Shown: piece after piece, positions 9,363 to 16,959 of the stretch
How the letters are laid out: every line of letters begins with the position of its first letter
How positions within the stretch are numbered: position 1 is the stretch's first letter
Assembly: GCF_013340205.1 (NCBI RefSeq)
Contig: NZ_BJTG01000004.1
Span: 481,167-545,166 of the forward strand
Length of the DNA stretch: 64,000 bases
Reading direction: 5' to 3'
DNA from: Anaeromyxobacter diazotrophicus
GTDB lineage: Bacteria; Myxococcota; Myxococcia; Myxococcales; Anaeromyxobacteraceae
Program-made: the position numbers and the translations under genes
The notes under the pieces: model-generated
Told to the model about the DNA's origin: nothing
Databases searched by the model: none
What the model saw: only the letters and a program-made list of their open reading frames with translations

Positions 9363-10013
9363 ATGATCGGCGTGATGGCGCTCGGCACGTGCGACGGGGC
9401 CATCCCCGCGGAGGGGTGGCGGACGGTGAGGGAGGAGCCGGTCGAGCTGACCTTGGTCCGGCAGGCCGTGCGCGGCGACCGCGCGGCCTTCGCGCGCCTC
9501 GTCGACCTCTACCAGCGCGCGGTGTTCGGGCTGTGCTGCCGCCTGGTGCAGGACCGGGAGGAGGCGCGCGACGCCGCGCAGGAGACCTTCGTGCGCGCCT
9601 ACGCGGCCCTCGCCACCTACGACGCCGCGAACCCCTTCGGCCCCTGGCTCCTCCGCATCGCCCGGAATCACTGCATCGACCTCGTCCGCCGCCGGCTCCC
9701 GCCGGCGCGCCGGCTGGAGCTCGACGCGCCCGTCGGCGGTGGGCGCGAGGACGGGTCCGAGCTCCCCGACGCCGCCGTCCGGCCCGCCGACGAGCAGCTG
9801 GTGGAGGCGCAGCAGGCGAGCGCGGTGGGGGCGGCGGTGGCGGCGCTGCCCCACAACTACCGCGAGGTGATCCACCTCTTCCACGTCGAGCACATGAGCT
9901 ACAAGGAGATCGCGGCCACGCTGGAGGTGCCCATCGGCACCGTCATGACCTGGCTGCACCGGGCCCGCGCCAGGCTGCGGGAGCGGATGGCGGAGGAGGA
10001 GCGGGAGCCATGA
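9363..10013 (+). CDS. ECF-type RNA polymerase sigma factor
   Basis: About 216 residues. Region 2 runs from LVRQAVRGDRAAFARLVDLY through the core-binding AQETFVRAYAAL; region 4 is ALPHNYREVIHLFHVEHMSY followed by KEIAATLEVPIGTVMTWLHR. The start is uncertain: ATG at 9363 or 9375, or GTG at 9426, which has GGAGGGG about ten bases upstream and removes a non-conserved leader. The stop overlaps the anti-sigma ATG (ATGA), coupling the two. Predicted role: directs polymerase to envelope-stress promoters, held inactive by the next gene product. Autoregulation is usual in the family, but I could not identify a confident promoter in the 44 bases upstream. Confidence 0.93.
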   Translation: MIGVMALGTCDGAIPAEGWRTVREEPVELTLVRQAVRGDRAAFARLVDLYQRAVFGLCCRLVQDREEARDAAQETFVRAYAALATYDAANPFGPWLLRIARNHCIDLVRRRLPPARRLELDAPVGGGREDGSELPDAAVRPADEQLVEAQQASAVGAAVAALPHNYREVIHLFHVEHMSYKEIAATLEVPIGTVMTWLHRARARLRERMAEEEREP

Positions 10014-10522
10014 CGAGCCACCTCACCGACGAGCTGGCGCAGGCCTACGTGGACCGCGCGCTCCCGGACGCCGAGCGTGCGCGCTGCGCCGAGCACCTCG
10101 CGGCCTGCCAGGACTGCGGCCTCGTGGTCGAGTCGTACCGCGCGCTCGCGGCGGCGCTCGACGGGCTCGACGCGCCGGCGCCGCCGGCCGGCTTCACCGC
10201 CGGCGTGATGGCCCGCATCGACCTCACGCAGCGCGAGCGCGCCTTCGACCGGCGGCTGGCGCTCGGCATCCTCGGCGTCGCCACCTGCCTCGCGCTGGCC
10301 CTGTTCGCGCTGGCGGGGAGCGCCGGCTGGGCGCCGGTCCTGTCGGGCGCCACCGAAGCGTTCGCCCGCGCCGCCCGCGCTGCCGCGGTGACCGCCGACG
10401 TGGCGGCGCCGCTCCTGCGGGCGCTCCGGCTGCAGATCGCGCTCGGCTGCGCCGCGCTGGCCCTGCCGCTCCTCCTCGCCCTGTCGCGCCTCGTGCCGCG
10501 CACCGCCGCGGCGCCCGCCTGA
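10010..10522 (+). CDS. Anti-sigma factor with zinc-finger (zf-HC2) N-terminus
   Basis: 170 residues. The N-terminal domain holds H29, C33 and C36 in AEHLAACQDC, the HxxxCxxC zinc site of ZAS anti-sigma factors. Two hydrophobic segments follow: one near residues 80-100 (LGILGVATCLALALFALAG) and one near the C-terminus (IALGCAALALPLLLALS). It should sit in the inner membrane and bind the ECF sigma factor in the cytoplasm until a signal releases it. It is translationally coupled to the sigma gene and followed 18 bases later by the bactofilin-like gene. Confidence 0.9.
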   Translation: MTSHLTDELAQAYVDRALPDAERARCAEHLAACQDCGLVVESYRALAAALDGLDAPAPPAGFTAGVMARIDLTQRERAFDRRLALGILGVATCLALALFALAGSAGWAPVLSGATEAFARAARAAAVTADVAAPLLRALRLQIALGCAALALPLLLALSRLVPRTAAAPA

Positions 10523-10540
10523 GCGGCGCCCGAGAATCCC

Positions 10541-12280
10541 ATGCTCCTCCCGACGCTGCTCGCCCTCCTCCTCGCCGCCCCGCCCCCGCCCCGGCCGCCG
10601 GCGCCACCGCCCGCGCCGCGCGAGGCGCCCGCGCAGGCCGGCGCCAGGCGGCTCGGCGCGTGGCCCGCGCACCCGAGCGGGAAGACCGTCACGCTCGAGG
10701 ACGAGAGCGTCACGCTCGACGACGCGCTGGCGAAGATCGCGGAGGCAGCCGGCTGGAGCCTCGTCGCCCACACCGGCAGCCTGGGCGAGCGCGAGCTGCG
10801 GCTCACCCTGCGCCGGGTCCCGGTGGAGGAGGCGCTCGACGCCGTGCTGGAGGGGACGCCGCTCGCCGCCACCCGCCGCGGCGAGGTCGTCACGGTCGCG
10901 CCCGGCCGCGCCGGGCCGGCCGACGTGCCGGTCCTCTCCGGGTTCGAGAAGCCCACCGGGAAGCGCTTCACCGGCGACTTCGCCGAGGCGCCGGTGGGCG
11001 AGGCGCTCACCAAGGTCGCGGACGCCGGCGGGCTCTCGCTGGTGCTGCCGCCCGGGCTCCGCGGCGCGGTGAACGGCCACTTCCGCGAGGCGCCCGTCGA
11101 GGACGCGCTGCGGGCGCTGCTCGCCCAGGCCGGCCTCACCGCCCGCCGCGAGGGGGGCATCCTCACCGTCGCGCGCCAGAGCGGGCCGAGCCTCGTCATC
11201 CAGGGCGGGAAGCGCGGCTTCACGTTCCACTACGACACGGACGAGGCCGACCCGGGGGCCGACGCGCAGCGCTCCCTGCGCGACGCCCAGCGCGCCGAGC
11301 GGGACGCCCGGCGCGAGGCCAAGCGCGCCCAGCGCGAGGCCCGCCGGGCCGCGGGCAAGGGCGGCAACGCGCAGGTGACGCGCGGAGACAAGGTGGTCGG
11401 CGCCGGCGAGCGCGCGGGGCAGGTGGTGGTGCTCACCGGCAACGTGCGCCTCGACGAGGGCGCGAGCGCCGAGCAGGTGGTGGCGGTGCTCGGCTCGGTG
11501 GAGCTCGCCCCGGGCGCCAGCGTGGACGGCGAGGTGGTGGCGGTCGGCGGCGACATCCACGTGTCCCCGGGCGCGCGCATCGCCGGCGAGGCGGTCTCGG
11601 TCGGCGGCCGGATCGTGATCGACCCCTCCGGCGCCGTCGAGGGGGAGCAGGTGAGCCTCGACGTGCCGGGGCTGGGCGGCGCGCTGGCGCTCCTGGGCGC
11701 CCGCACGCCGGGGTTCGGACCGCGGACCCCGCTGCTCGGCCTCGCGCACGCGCTGGTCCAGTTCGCCGTCTTCTTCGGGCTCGGGCTCCTCCTGCTGGTG
11801 GTGTTCCCGCGGCGGGTCGAGGCGCTGACCGGCTCGGTGTCGCAGGCGCCGCTGAAGGCGGTGCTGACCGGCATCCTCGGCACGCTGGCGCTGCCGGTGG
11901 TCGCGCTCCTCCTCGTCGCCACCATCGTCGGGATCCCGCTCGTGGCGGTGCTGGTGCTGGGCGTGCTGGTGGCGGCGGTGATGGGCTACACCGCGCTCGC
12001 GCTCCACCTCGGCCGGCTGGTGCCGTTCCACTTCGAGCGCGGCGCGCCCATCCTGCAGCTCGCCATCGGCACGGCGGTGCTGGTGGCGATCGGGCAGCTC
12101 CCGGTCCTGGGCGCCCTGGCGTGGCTCGCGGCCTGGCTGCTCGTCTTCGGGATCGTGCTCCGCACGCGCTTCGGGCGGCCGCCCACGGCGGCCCCGCCGC
12201 CTGTCTACGGCACCACCGCCCCGCCCCCGCCCTCTCCTCCCCCCGCGCCGCCTCCGGCGACCGGGACCGAGGGCCGCTGA
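10541..12280 (+). CDS. STN-like/bactofilin-like membrane protein of the ECF operon
   Basis: 579 residues. A short hydrophobic N-terminus with a Pro/Ala-rich stretch looks like a signal peptide. Two copies of a secretin/TonB N-terminal-like fold follow: one with VTLDDALAKIAEAAGWSLV, one with APVGEALTKVADAGGLSLVL, each ending in a RRGEVVTVA/REGGILTVA-type strand. A charged linker (about 235-275) comes next. Repeated strands (GNVRLDEGASAEQVVAVLGS, ELAPGASVDGEVVAVGGDI, SPGARIAGEAVSVGGRI) have the six-residue rhythm of a bactofilin-type beta helix. Three to four membrane helices and a Pro-rich tail end the protein. It is likely an envelope scaffold controlled by the upstream ECF pair. Confidence 0.82.
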   Translation: MLLPTLLALLLAAPPPPRPPAPPPAPREAPAQAGARRLGAWPAHPSGKTVTLEDESVTLDDALAKIAEAAGWSLVAHTGSLGERELRLTLRRVPVEEALDAVLEGTPLAATRRGEVVTVAPGRAGPADVPVLSGFEKPTGKRFTGDFAEAPVGEALTKVADAGGLSLVLPPGLRGAVNGHFREAPVEDALRALLAQAGLTARREGGILTVARQSGPSLVIQGGKRGFTFHYDTDEADPGADAQRSLRDAQRAERDARREAKRAQREARRAAGKGGNAQVTRGDKVVGAGERAGQVVVLTGNVRLDEGASAEQVVAVLGSVELAPGASVDGEVVAVGGDIHVSPGARIAGEAVSVGGRIVIDPSGAVEGEQVSLDVPGLGGALALLGARTPGFGPRTPLLGLAHALVQFAVFFGLGLLLLVVFPRRVEALTGSVSQAPLKAVLTGILGTLALPVVALLLVATIVGIPLVAVLVLGVLVAAVMGYTALALHLGRLVPFHFERGAPILQLAIGTAVLVAIGQLPVLGALAWLAAWLLVFGIVLRTRFGRPPTAAPPPVYGTTAPPPPSPPPAPPPATGTEGR

Positions 12281-12284
12281 GCCG

Positions 12285-13202
12285 CTAGCGCGGACGGCGG
12301 CGGGGCGGCGGGCGGGCGGCGCCCTTCGGCGCCTGGCCCTTCGCCTGACCCTTCGGCGCCTGACCCTTCGGCGCCGGCGCCGCGGCCCCGGGCGCCGGCG
12401 GCGGTCCGTGGCCGTGGCGGCGCGCGGCCCGCGGGAGCGGCCGGCGCTGCACCTGGGACGGCTCTCCGGCGACGCCGCCGTCGAGGCCGACCGACCGCCG
12501 CATGGCCGACAGCTCCTCCGCCTCGAGCGGGCGGAAGCGGCCGGGCCGGAGCCCCTGCACCGAGACGCCGCCGAACTCCGGGCGGAAGAGGCGCAACACT
12601 TGAAGTCCGACCGCCTCGCACAGCCGCTTCACGAGGTGGTAGCGCCCCTCCCCCACCACGATGCGGATCCAGGTGTTCTTCTCGGCCTGCTCGTGGACGC
12701 CGACCTCGAGCGCCTTGGCCGGGCCGTCCTCCAGCCTGAGCCCCGCCTTCATGCGCTCGAGCTGCTCCGGCGCGGGCTCGCCCTTCACCTTGGCCAGGTA
12801 GACGCGCTGGTGGCCGTAGCGCGGGTGCGCCAGCCGGTTCGCCAGCTCGCCGTCGGTGGTGAAGAGCACCGCCCCCTCGGCGTCGTAGTCGAGCCGGCCC
12901 ACCGGGAAGACGCGCGCCTTCACGCCCGCGAGGTAGGAGGCGGCGGTCGGGCGCCCCTCCGGATCGGAGAGCGTCGTCACGCAGCCGGAGGGCTTGTAGA
13001 GGAGCAGGTACTGGTGCTCCTCGGGCGCGGAGACGAGCTTGCCGTCGACGGCGACCAGGTCCTTCGCCGGGTCGACCTTGGTGCCGAGCTCGGTCACGCG
13101 CTGCGAGTTCACCGTGACCCGCCCGGCCGAGATGATCTCCTCCGCCTTGCGCCGCGAGGCGACCCCGGCGGAGGCGAGGAACTTCTGCAGGCGCTCGGTC
13201 AT
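12285..13202 (-). CDS. rluB: Ribosomal large-subunit pseudouridine synthase (RluB/RsuA family)
   Basis: 305 residues. The S4 RNA-binding domain comes first (ERLQKFLASAGVASRRKAEE, residues 3-22), then the RsuA/RluB catalytic domain with the aspartate motif VGRLDYDAEGAVLFT and HPRYGHQRVYLAKVKG. The core ends near residue 235; the last 60 residues are a basic Pro/Ala/Lys/Gln tail with tandem PKGQA units. It is expected to convert uridine to pseudouridine in 23S rRNA. Its start overlaps the scpB stop by ATGA, a widespread scpA-scpB-rluB arrangement. RluB is chosen over RluE or RsuA mainly because of that context. Confidence 0.92.
   Translation of the reverse strand: MTERLQKFLASAGVASRRKAEEIISAGRVTVNSQRVTELGTKVDPAKDLVAVDGKLVSAPEEHQYLLLYKPSGCVTTLSDPEGRPTAASYLAGVKARVFPVGRLDYDAEGAVLFTTDGELANRLAHPRYGHQRVYLAKVKGEPAPEQLERMKAGLRLEDGPAKALEVGVHEQAEKNTWIRIVVGEGRYHLVKRLCEAVGLQVLRLFRPEFGGVSVQGLRPGRFRPLEAEELSAMRRSVGLDGGVAGEPSQVQRRPLPRAARRHGHGPPPAPGAAAPAPKGQAPKGQAKGQAPKGAARPPPRRRPR
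12323..12375 (-). repeat. Tandem repeat in the rluB tail
   Basis: Three and a half units of a CCCTTCGGCGCCTGA-like sequence (15, 12, 15 and 12 bases) encode the A-P-K-G-Q repeats of the RluB C-terminal tail. Unit length varies by three bases, keeping frame, which suggests slippage in a disordered basic RNA-binding tail. Confidence 0.8.
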
Positions 13203-14308
13203 GAGATCTCGCCCTTCGACTCCGCATCATCCGCGGTCGGGGTCGCGGTCGGGGGCTCCGTCGAGGTCGACGTCGACGTTTCGTTCGCGGTCGGGGTCGC
13301 GGTCGCCGTCGCGGTTTCGATCGCGGTCGCTGTCGCTGTCGAGGTCGCTGTCGGGGTCGAGGTCGAGGTCACGGCCTCCGACACCTCCGCCTGCGGCTGC
13401 TTCGGCTCGAGCGCCTCCTGCGCCGCGCGCGTCTTCTCGTCCGCCGTCTCGATGGCGCGCTCCAGCTCCGCCAGGGCCGCCTCGCCCTCGGCCTGCTTCG
13501 CCTCCATCGCGGCGCGCAGGTTGGGGTCGGCGAGCTCGGCCACGAGCCCCTCCAGCTTCGGGCCCTCCTCCGGCGGCGCCTCCTTCTCCACGATGTCGCG
13601 GTGCTCCTCGGACAGCTCGTGGAACTCGCGCAGCGTCGGCAGCGAGGCGAGGTCCTTGAGGGCGAAGAACTCGAGGAACTCGCGGGTGGTGCCGTACAGC
13701 ATGGGCCGCCCCGGCTCCTCCTTCTTGCCCAGGATCTTGATGAGCTTGCGCTCGAGCAGCGCCTTCACCACCGCGCCGCAGTCCACGCCGCGGATCTCCT
13801 CGATCTCGGGGCGGGTCACCGGCTGGCGGTAGGCGATGATGGCGAGCGTCTCGAGCGCGGCGCGGGTGAGGCGCTGCGGCTTCACGCGCAGGAAGCGGCG
13901 GGCGAAGTCGGAGAGGTCGGGCGCGCTGCGGAACTGCCAGCCCCCCGCCACCTCGTGCAGCACGATCCCGCACACGCCGTCGCGGTAGTGCCCGGCGAGC
14001 TTGTCGAGCGCCTTCTGCACCACCGGCACCTCGAGGCCGCTCGCGGCGCGTACCTCCTCCGGGGTGAGCGGCTTCTCGGCCAGGAAGAGCAGCGCCTCCA
14101 CCACGGCGCGGACGCGCTCGGCGGGGAGCTTCTTGGCCTTGGCCGCCAGCTTGTCGAAGGGCTCCTCCTTCTCCCCCTCGTGCACCTCGATGTCGGCCGG
14201 CTCCACCTCGTCGAGCGCGGGATCGCCCTTGGCGTCCTCGGCCGCCTGGAGCGCGTCGAGCTCCGCCGTGGAGACCGTGGCGGCGGGATCCTTCGTCTCT
14301 TCGGTCAC
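13199..14308 (-). CDS. scpB: Segregation and condensation protein B
   Basis: 369 residues, long for ScpB (usually 180-250). The conserved core spans about residues 60-230: AVVEALLFLAEKPLTPEEV begins the first winged helix, and LETLAIIAYRQPVTRPEIEE with GVDCGAVVKALLE is the strongest ScpB signature. ScpB binds ScpA and SMC to form bacterial condensin. Both ends are extended: an acidic N-terminal tail and a C-terminal coil that ends in a Thr-Ala/Thr-Ser repeat tract. It overlaps scpA (14305-14308) and rluB (13199-13202) by ATGA at both ends. Confidence 0.95.
   Translation of the reverse strand: MTEETKDPAATVSTAELDALQAAEDAKGDPALDEVEPADIEVHEGEKEEPFDKLAAKAKKLPAERVRAVVEALLFLAEKPLTPEEVRAASGLEVPVVQKALDKLAGHYRDGVCGIVLHEVAGGWQFRSAPDLSDFARRFLRVKPQRLTRAALETLAIIAYRQPVTRPEIEEIRGVDCGAVVKALLERKLIKILGKKEEPGRPMLYGTTREFLEFFALKDLASLPTLREFHELSEEHRDIVEKEAPPEEGPKLEGLVAELADPNLRAAMEAKQAEGEAALAELERAIETADEKTRAAQEALEPKQPQAEVSEAVTSTSTPTATSTATATAIETATATATPTANETSTSTSTEPPTATPTADDAESKGEIS
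13231..13377 (-). repeat. Degenerate ACC[GT]CG hexamer tract in scpB
   Basis: About 145 bases of a degenerate hexanucleotide (ACCGCG/ACCTCG on the coding strand) encode alternating Thr-Ala and Thr-Ser with occasional Pro or Glu. It lies at the extreme C-terminus of ScpB. Similar tracts read in the same phase occur in the amidase (24475-24580) and the acyltransferase (51797-51880). Confidence 0.85.
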
Positions 14309-15210
14309 CGGTAATCCTCCGTGGCCGCGACCGGTCCCTCGCCGAGGGTCGCCTTGGCCTCGACCACGATCTCCGCGCCCGCGCCCGCCTCGTCGGCCGA
14401 CGCCTGGTAGATGCGGATGAGCTTCAGCTTCGCCATCTCGAGCAGCGCCAGGAAGGTGGCGAGCACCGTCCCCCGCGTCGGCCGCTCCTCCCCGCCCCCG
14501 AGCAGCTCCTCGAACGACACCCGCCGCCGCAGGCGCAGCACCTCGGCCACGCGCGAGATGGCGTCGGTGATGGAGAGCCGGTCGGTCACCACCTCGTGGC
14601 CGAAGCCGGGCTTGGCGTGCGCGAGCGCGCGGTCGAGCGCCTCGATGAGCTTGAACACCGAGACGTCGGCCAGGCCCTCCGGCCCCTCCGGCGCCTGCAC
14701 CGGCGGCGCGCGCACCTGGCGCGCGAAGACGTCGCGGTCGAGCAGGTCGTGCTGGGCGAGGTCCTCCGCCGCCGCCTTGTACTTCTGGTACTCGAGCAGC
14801 CGCCGCACCAGCTCCGCCCGCGGATCGACCCCGGCCGCCTCGTCCGCCGGCGCGTCCTCGGCCACCTCGGTGCGCGGCAGGAGCAGCTTGCTCTTCATGA
14901 GGATGAGCTGCGCCGCCATGTGCAGGAACTCGCCCGCGATGTCGATGTCGAGCTGCCGCATCGCCTCGAGCGTCGCCAGGTAACCCTCGGTGATGCGGGC
15001 GATGGGGATGTCGAACAGATCGAGCTGGTGCTCCTTCACCAGGTGGAGGAGCAGGTCGAGCGGGCCCTCGAACGGGGGCTGCCCGTCCTTCACCGAGGGC
15101 AGCGTGACGCGGAAGGCGTCGAGCGCGGCGCGGCCGGGCGCGCCCTCGCCCTCGCCCTCGGCGGCGTGATCGCCCGGGGCGACCGCCTGCTGTGCCGGCG
15201 CCTTCGACAT
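14305..15210 (-). CDS. scpA: Segregation and condensation protein A
   Basis: 301 residues. The kleisin N-terminal signature is clear: PPFEGPLDLLLHLVKEHQLD then LFDIPIARITEGYLATLE at about residues 44-80. The middle contains LLLPRTE and RRLLEYQKYKAAAEDLAQ, and the C-terminal winged helix contains RRRVSFEELL and TFLALLEMAKLKLIRIYQ. ScpA bridges SMC heads and recruits ScpB for chromosome compaction and segregation. The first 35 residues are a non-conserved linker. It is the most upstream gene of the scpA-scpB-rluB cluster, 22 bases after trpS on the same strand. Confidence 0.96.
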   Translation of the reverse strand: MSKAPAQQAVAPGDHAAEGEGEGAPGRAALDAFRVTLPSVKDGQPPFEGPLDLLLHLVKEHQLDLFDIPIARITEGYLATLEAMRQLDIDIAGEFLHMAAQLILMKSKLLLPRTEVAEDAPADEAAGVDPRAELVRRLLEYQKYKAAAEDLAQHDLLDRDVFARQVRAPPVQAPEGPEGLADVSVFKLIEALDRALAHAKPGFGHEVVTDRLSITDAISRVAEVLRLRRRVSFEELLGGGEERPTRGTVLATFLALLEMAKLKLIRIYQASADEAGAGAEIVVEAKATLGEGPVAATEDYR

Positions 15211-15232
15211 CCCGCTCCCGCGCGCCGCCCGC

Positions 15233-16216
15233 CTACAGCTTCATCGCGGCGCGGACCTCTTCCATGGTGCGCGCCGCGGCCGCCCGCGCCTTGCGGGTCC
15301 CGAGCTGCACCAGCTCCTCGACCTCCTGCGGGCGGGCCAGCAGCGCCTCGCGCCGCTCGCGCAGCGCGTCCTGCGCCGGCCCCAGCGTCTCGAGCAGCCG
15401 CTTCTTGCAGTCGACGCAGCCGATCCCGGCCGAGCGGCAGCCCGCGTACATCCAGGCGATGGTCTCGGGGGTCGAGTAGACCTTGTGCAGGAAGCCGATG
15501 CCGCAGACGTCGGGCTCGCCCGGGTCGGTGCGGCGCTTGCGGGCCGGGTCGGTCGCCATCGGCATGATCTTCTTCGCCGTCTCCTCGGCCGACTCGCCGA
15601 GGTGGATGGCGTTGCCGTAGCTCTTCGACATCTTCCGGCCGTCGGTGCCCAGGATCTTGGGCGCGCTGGTGAGCAGCGGCGCCGGCTCGGGGAACACCTG
15701 CCCGTAGTGGAAGTTGAAGCGCCGCGCGATCTCGCGCGCGAGCTCGAGGTGCGTCACCTGGTCGGCGCCCACCGGGACGCGGGTGGCCTTGTACAGGATG
15801 ATGTCGGCCGTCATCAGCACCGGGTAGCCGAGGAAGCCGTAGAGGGCGAGGTCGCGGTCGGTGATGTTCTCCCGCATCTCCTTGTAGGTGGGCGAGCGCT
15901 CGAGCCACCCCAGCGGCGTGATCATGCCGAGCAGGAGGAAGAGCTCCGCGTGCTCCTTCACCTGGCTCTGGACGAAGAGCGTGGCCTTCTGGGGGTCGAT
16001 GCCGGCGGCGAGGAAGTCGACGAACATCTCGCGCTCGGCCTGCTTGATCGACTCGGTCTGGTGGTAGCTCGTGGTGAGCGCGTGCCAGTCGGCGCTGAAG
16101 AAGAAGCAGGTGGCCTCGTCCTGCAGCCGCACCCAGTTCGCGAGCGCGCCGTGGAGGTGGCCGAGGTGGAGGCGCCCGGTGGGGCGCATGCCTGAGACGA
16201 CGATGGGCTTGGTCAT
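15233..16216 (-). CDS. trpS: Tryptophanyl-tRNA synthetase, with Fe-S-type cysteine motif
   Basis: 327 residues from MTKPIVVSGM; the longer open frame runs back through the M50 gene and is rejected. Class I signatures: HLGHLHGAL (HIGH equivalent) near residue 17 and GRKMSKSYGN (KMSKS). Other landmarks are the specificity-region GYPVLMTADIILYKA and VPVGADQVTHLEL. The C-terminal part has four cysteines, DVCG then YAGCRSAGIGCVDC, spaced C-x21-C-x6-C-x2-C. That closely resembles the [4Fe-4S] anticodon-domain motif known in Thermotoga TrpRS. It charges tRNA-Trp and lies 17 bases after the M50 gene. Confidence 0.97.
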   Translation of the reverse strand: MTKPIVVSGMRPTGRLHLGHLHGALANWVRLQDEATCFFFSADWHALTTSYHQTESIKQAEREMFVDFLAAGIDPQKATLFVQSQVKEHAELFLLLGMITPLGWLERSPTYKEMRENITDRDLALYGFLGYPVLMTADIILYKATRVPVGADQVTHLELAREIARRFNFHYGQVFPEPAPLLTSAPKILGTDGRKMSKSYGNAIHLGESAEETAKKIMPMATDPARKRRTDPGEPDVCGIGFLHKVYSTPETIAWMYAGCRSAGIGCVDCKKRLLETLGPAQDALRERREALLARPQEVEELVQLGTRKARAAAARTMEEVRAAMKL

Positions 16217-16233
16217 GGTGGGATGAGCCCTCG

Positions 16234-16881
16234 CTACGCGCCCGCGACCGCGCCGAGCAGCCGGTTGAGGAGCCCGTACACGGCCCCCATCGGCCCGGCC
16301 ATGATGTACCGGGCGCCGATGAAGACGGCGATGAGCACGAACGGGGCGAAGCGCGTGAAGCTCTCCCACGCGCCGCGGAACCGCAGCGGCAGCATGCCCT
16401 CCAGCACGCGGCTGCCGTCGAGCGGCGGGACGGGGATCATGTTGAAGATGGCCAGCGCGACGTTCAGCTGGATCATCATCCCGAGGAGCTCGCCGGTGCC
16501 GGAGCCGCGCGAGATGGCCTCCGGGTAGTACCGGTAGCCGAGCCCCATCACGACGGTGCAGAGGACGGCCAGCGCGACGTTCGAGAGCGGCCCGGCGGCG
16601 GCGGTGAGCATGGTGCCGGTGCTCATCCGGATGCTCCGGCGGAACCGCGCCGGGTTGATGGGGACGGGCTTCGCCCAGCCGAACGGGATCCCGAGCAGCG
16701 GCAGGAGCAGCGTGCCGATGGGGTCGATGTGCGCCAGGGGGTTGAGCGTGAGGCGGCCCGACCGCTCGGCCGTGTCGTCGCCGAGCTTCCAGGCCGACCA
16801 GGCGTGCGCGAACTCGTGCACGGACAAGGAGAGGATGAGCGGGATGAGGATCTTCACCCCGGACAGCAGATCGAAGCCCAA
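16234..16881 (-). CDS. Site-2 protease family (M50) membrane metalloprotease
   Basis: 215 residues with about five membrane helices. The zinc motif HEFAHAW (H22, E23, H26) is in the first helix, and [14 protein letters not shown] supplies the third ligand in the usual NxxPxxxLDG form. This compact form lacks PDZ or CBS domains, as in the rhomboid-like YwhC group. The start is TTG at 16881, supported by AGGGG six bases upstream and a promoter at 16905-16933. Substrates are unknown. It shares a transcript with trpS, scpA, scpB and rluB. Confidence 0.92.
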   Translation of the reverse strand: MGFDLLSGVKILIPLILSLSVHEFAHAWSAWKLGDDTAERSGRLTLNPLAHIDPIGTLLLPLLGIPFGWAKPVPINPARFRRSIRMSTGTMLTAAAGPLSNVALAVLCTVVMGLGYRYYPEAISRGSGTGELLGMMIQLNVALAIFNMIPVPPLDGSRVLEGMLPLRFRGAWESFTRFAPFVLIAVFIGARYIMAGPMGAVYGLLNRLLGAVAGA

Positions 16882-16904
16882 GAAAAACCCCTGAAAAGAA
16901 CGGT

Positions 16905-16933
16905 TGTTTAGCAGCGCAGGCCGGATCGGTCAA
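16905..16933 (-). promoter_or_regulatory. Promoter for the M50-trpS-scpAB-rluB operon
   Basis: On the minus strand TTGACC (16933-16928), a 17-base spacer, and TAAACA (16910-16905). The -35 matches five of six consensus bases and the -10 three of six. The region is locally AT-rich and lies 24 bases upstream of the TTG start, with a Shine-Dalgarno AGGGG between. Transcription should begin near 16898. Confidence 0.6.
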
Positions 16934-16959
16934 CGCTCGCGGGGCCGCGCCTCTTCCGC

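Noticed and set aside
13231..13377. Hexamer tract considered as CRISPR or a protein-binding array
   Set aside because: There are no spacers or uniform repeats; the unit is 6 bases, lies in a coding frame and encodes a regular dipeptide.
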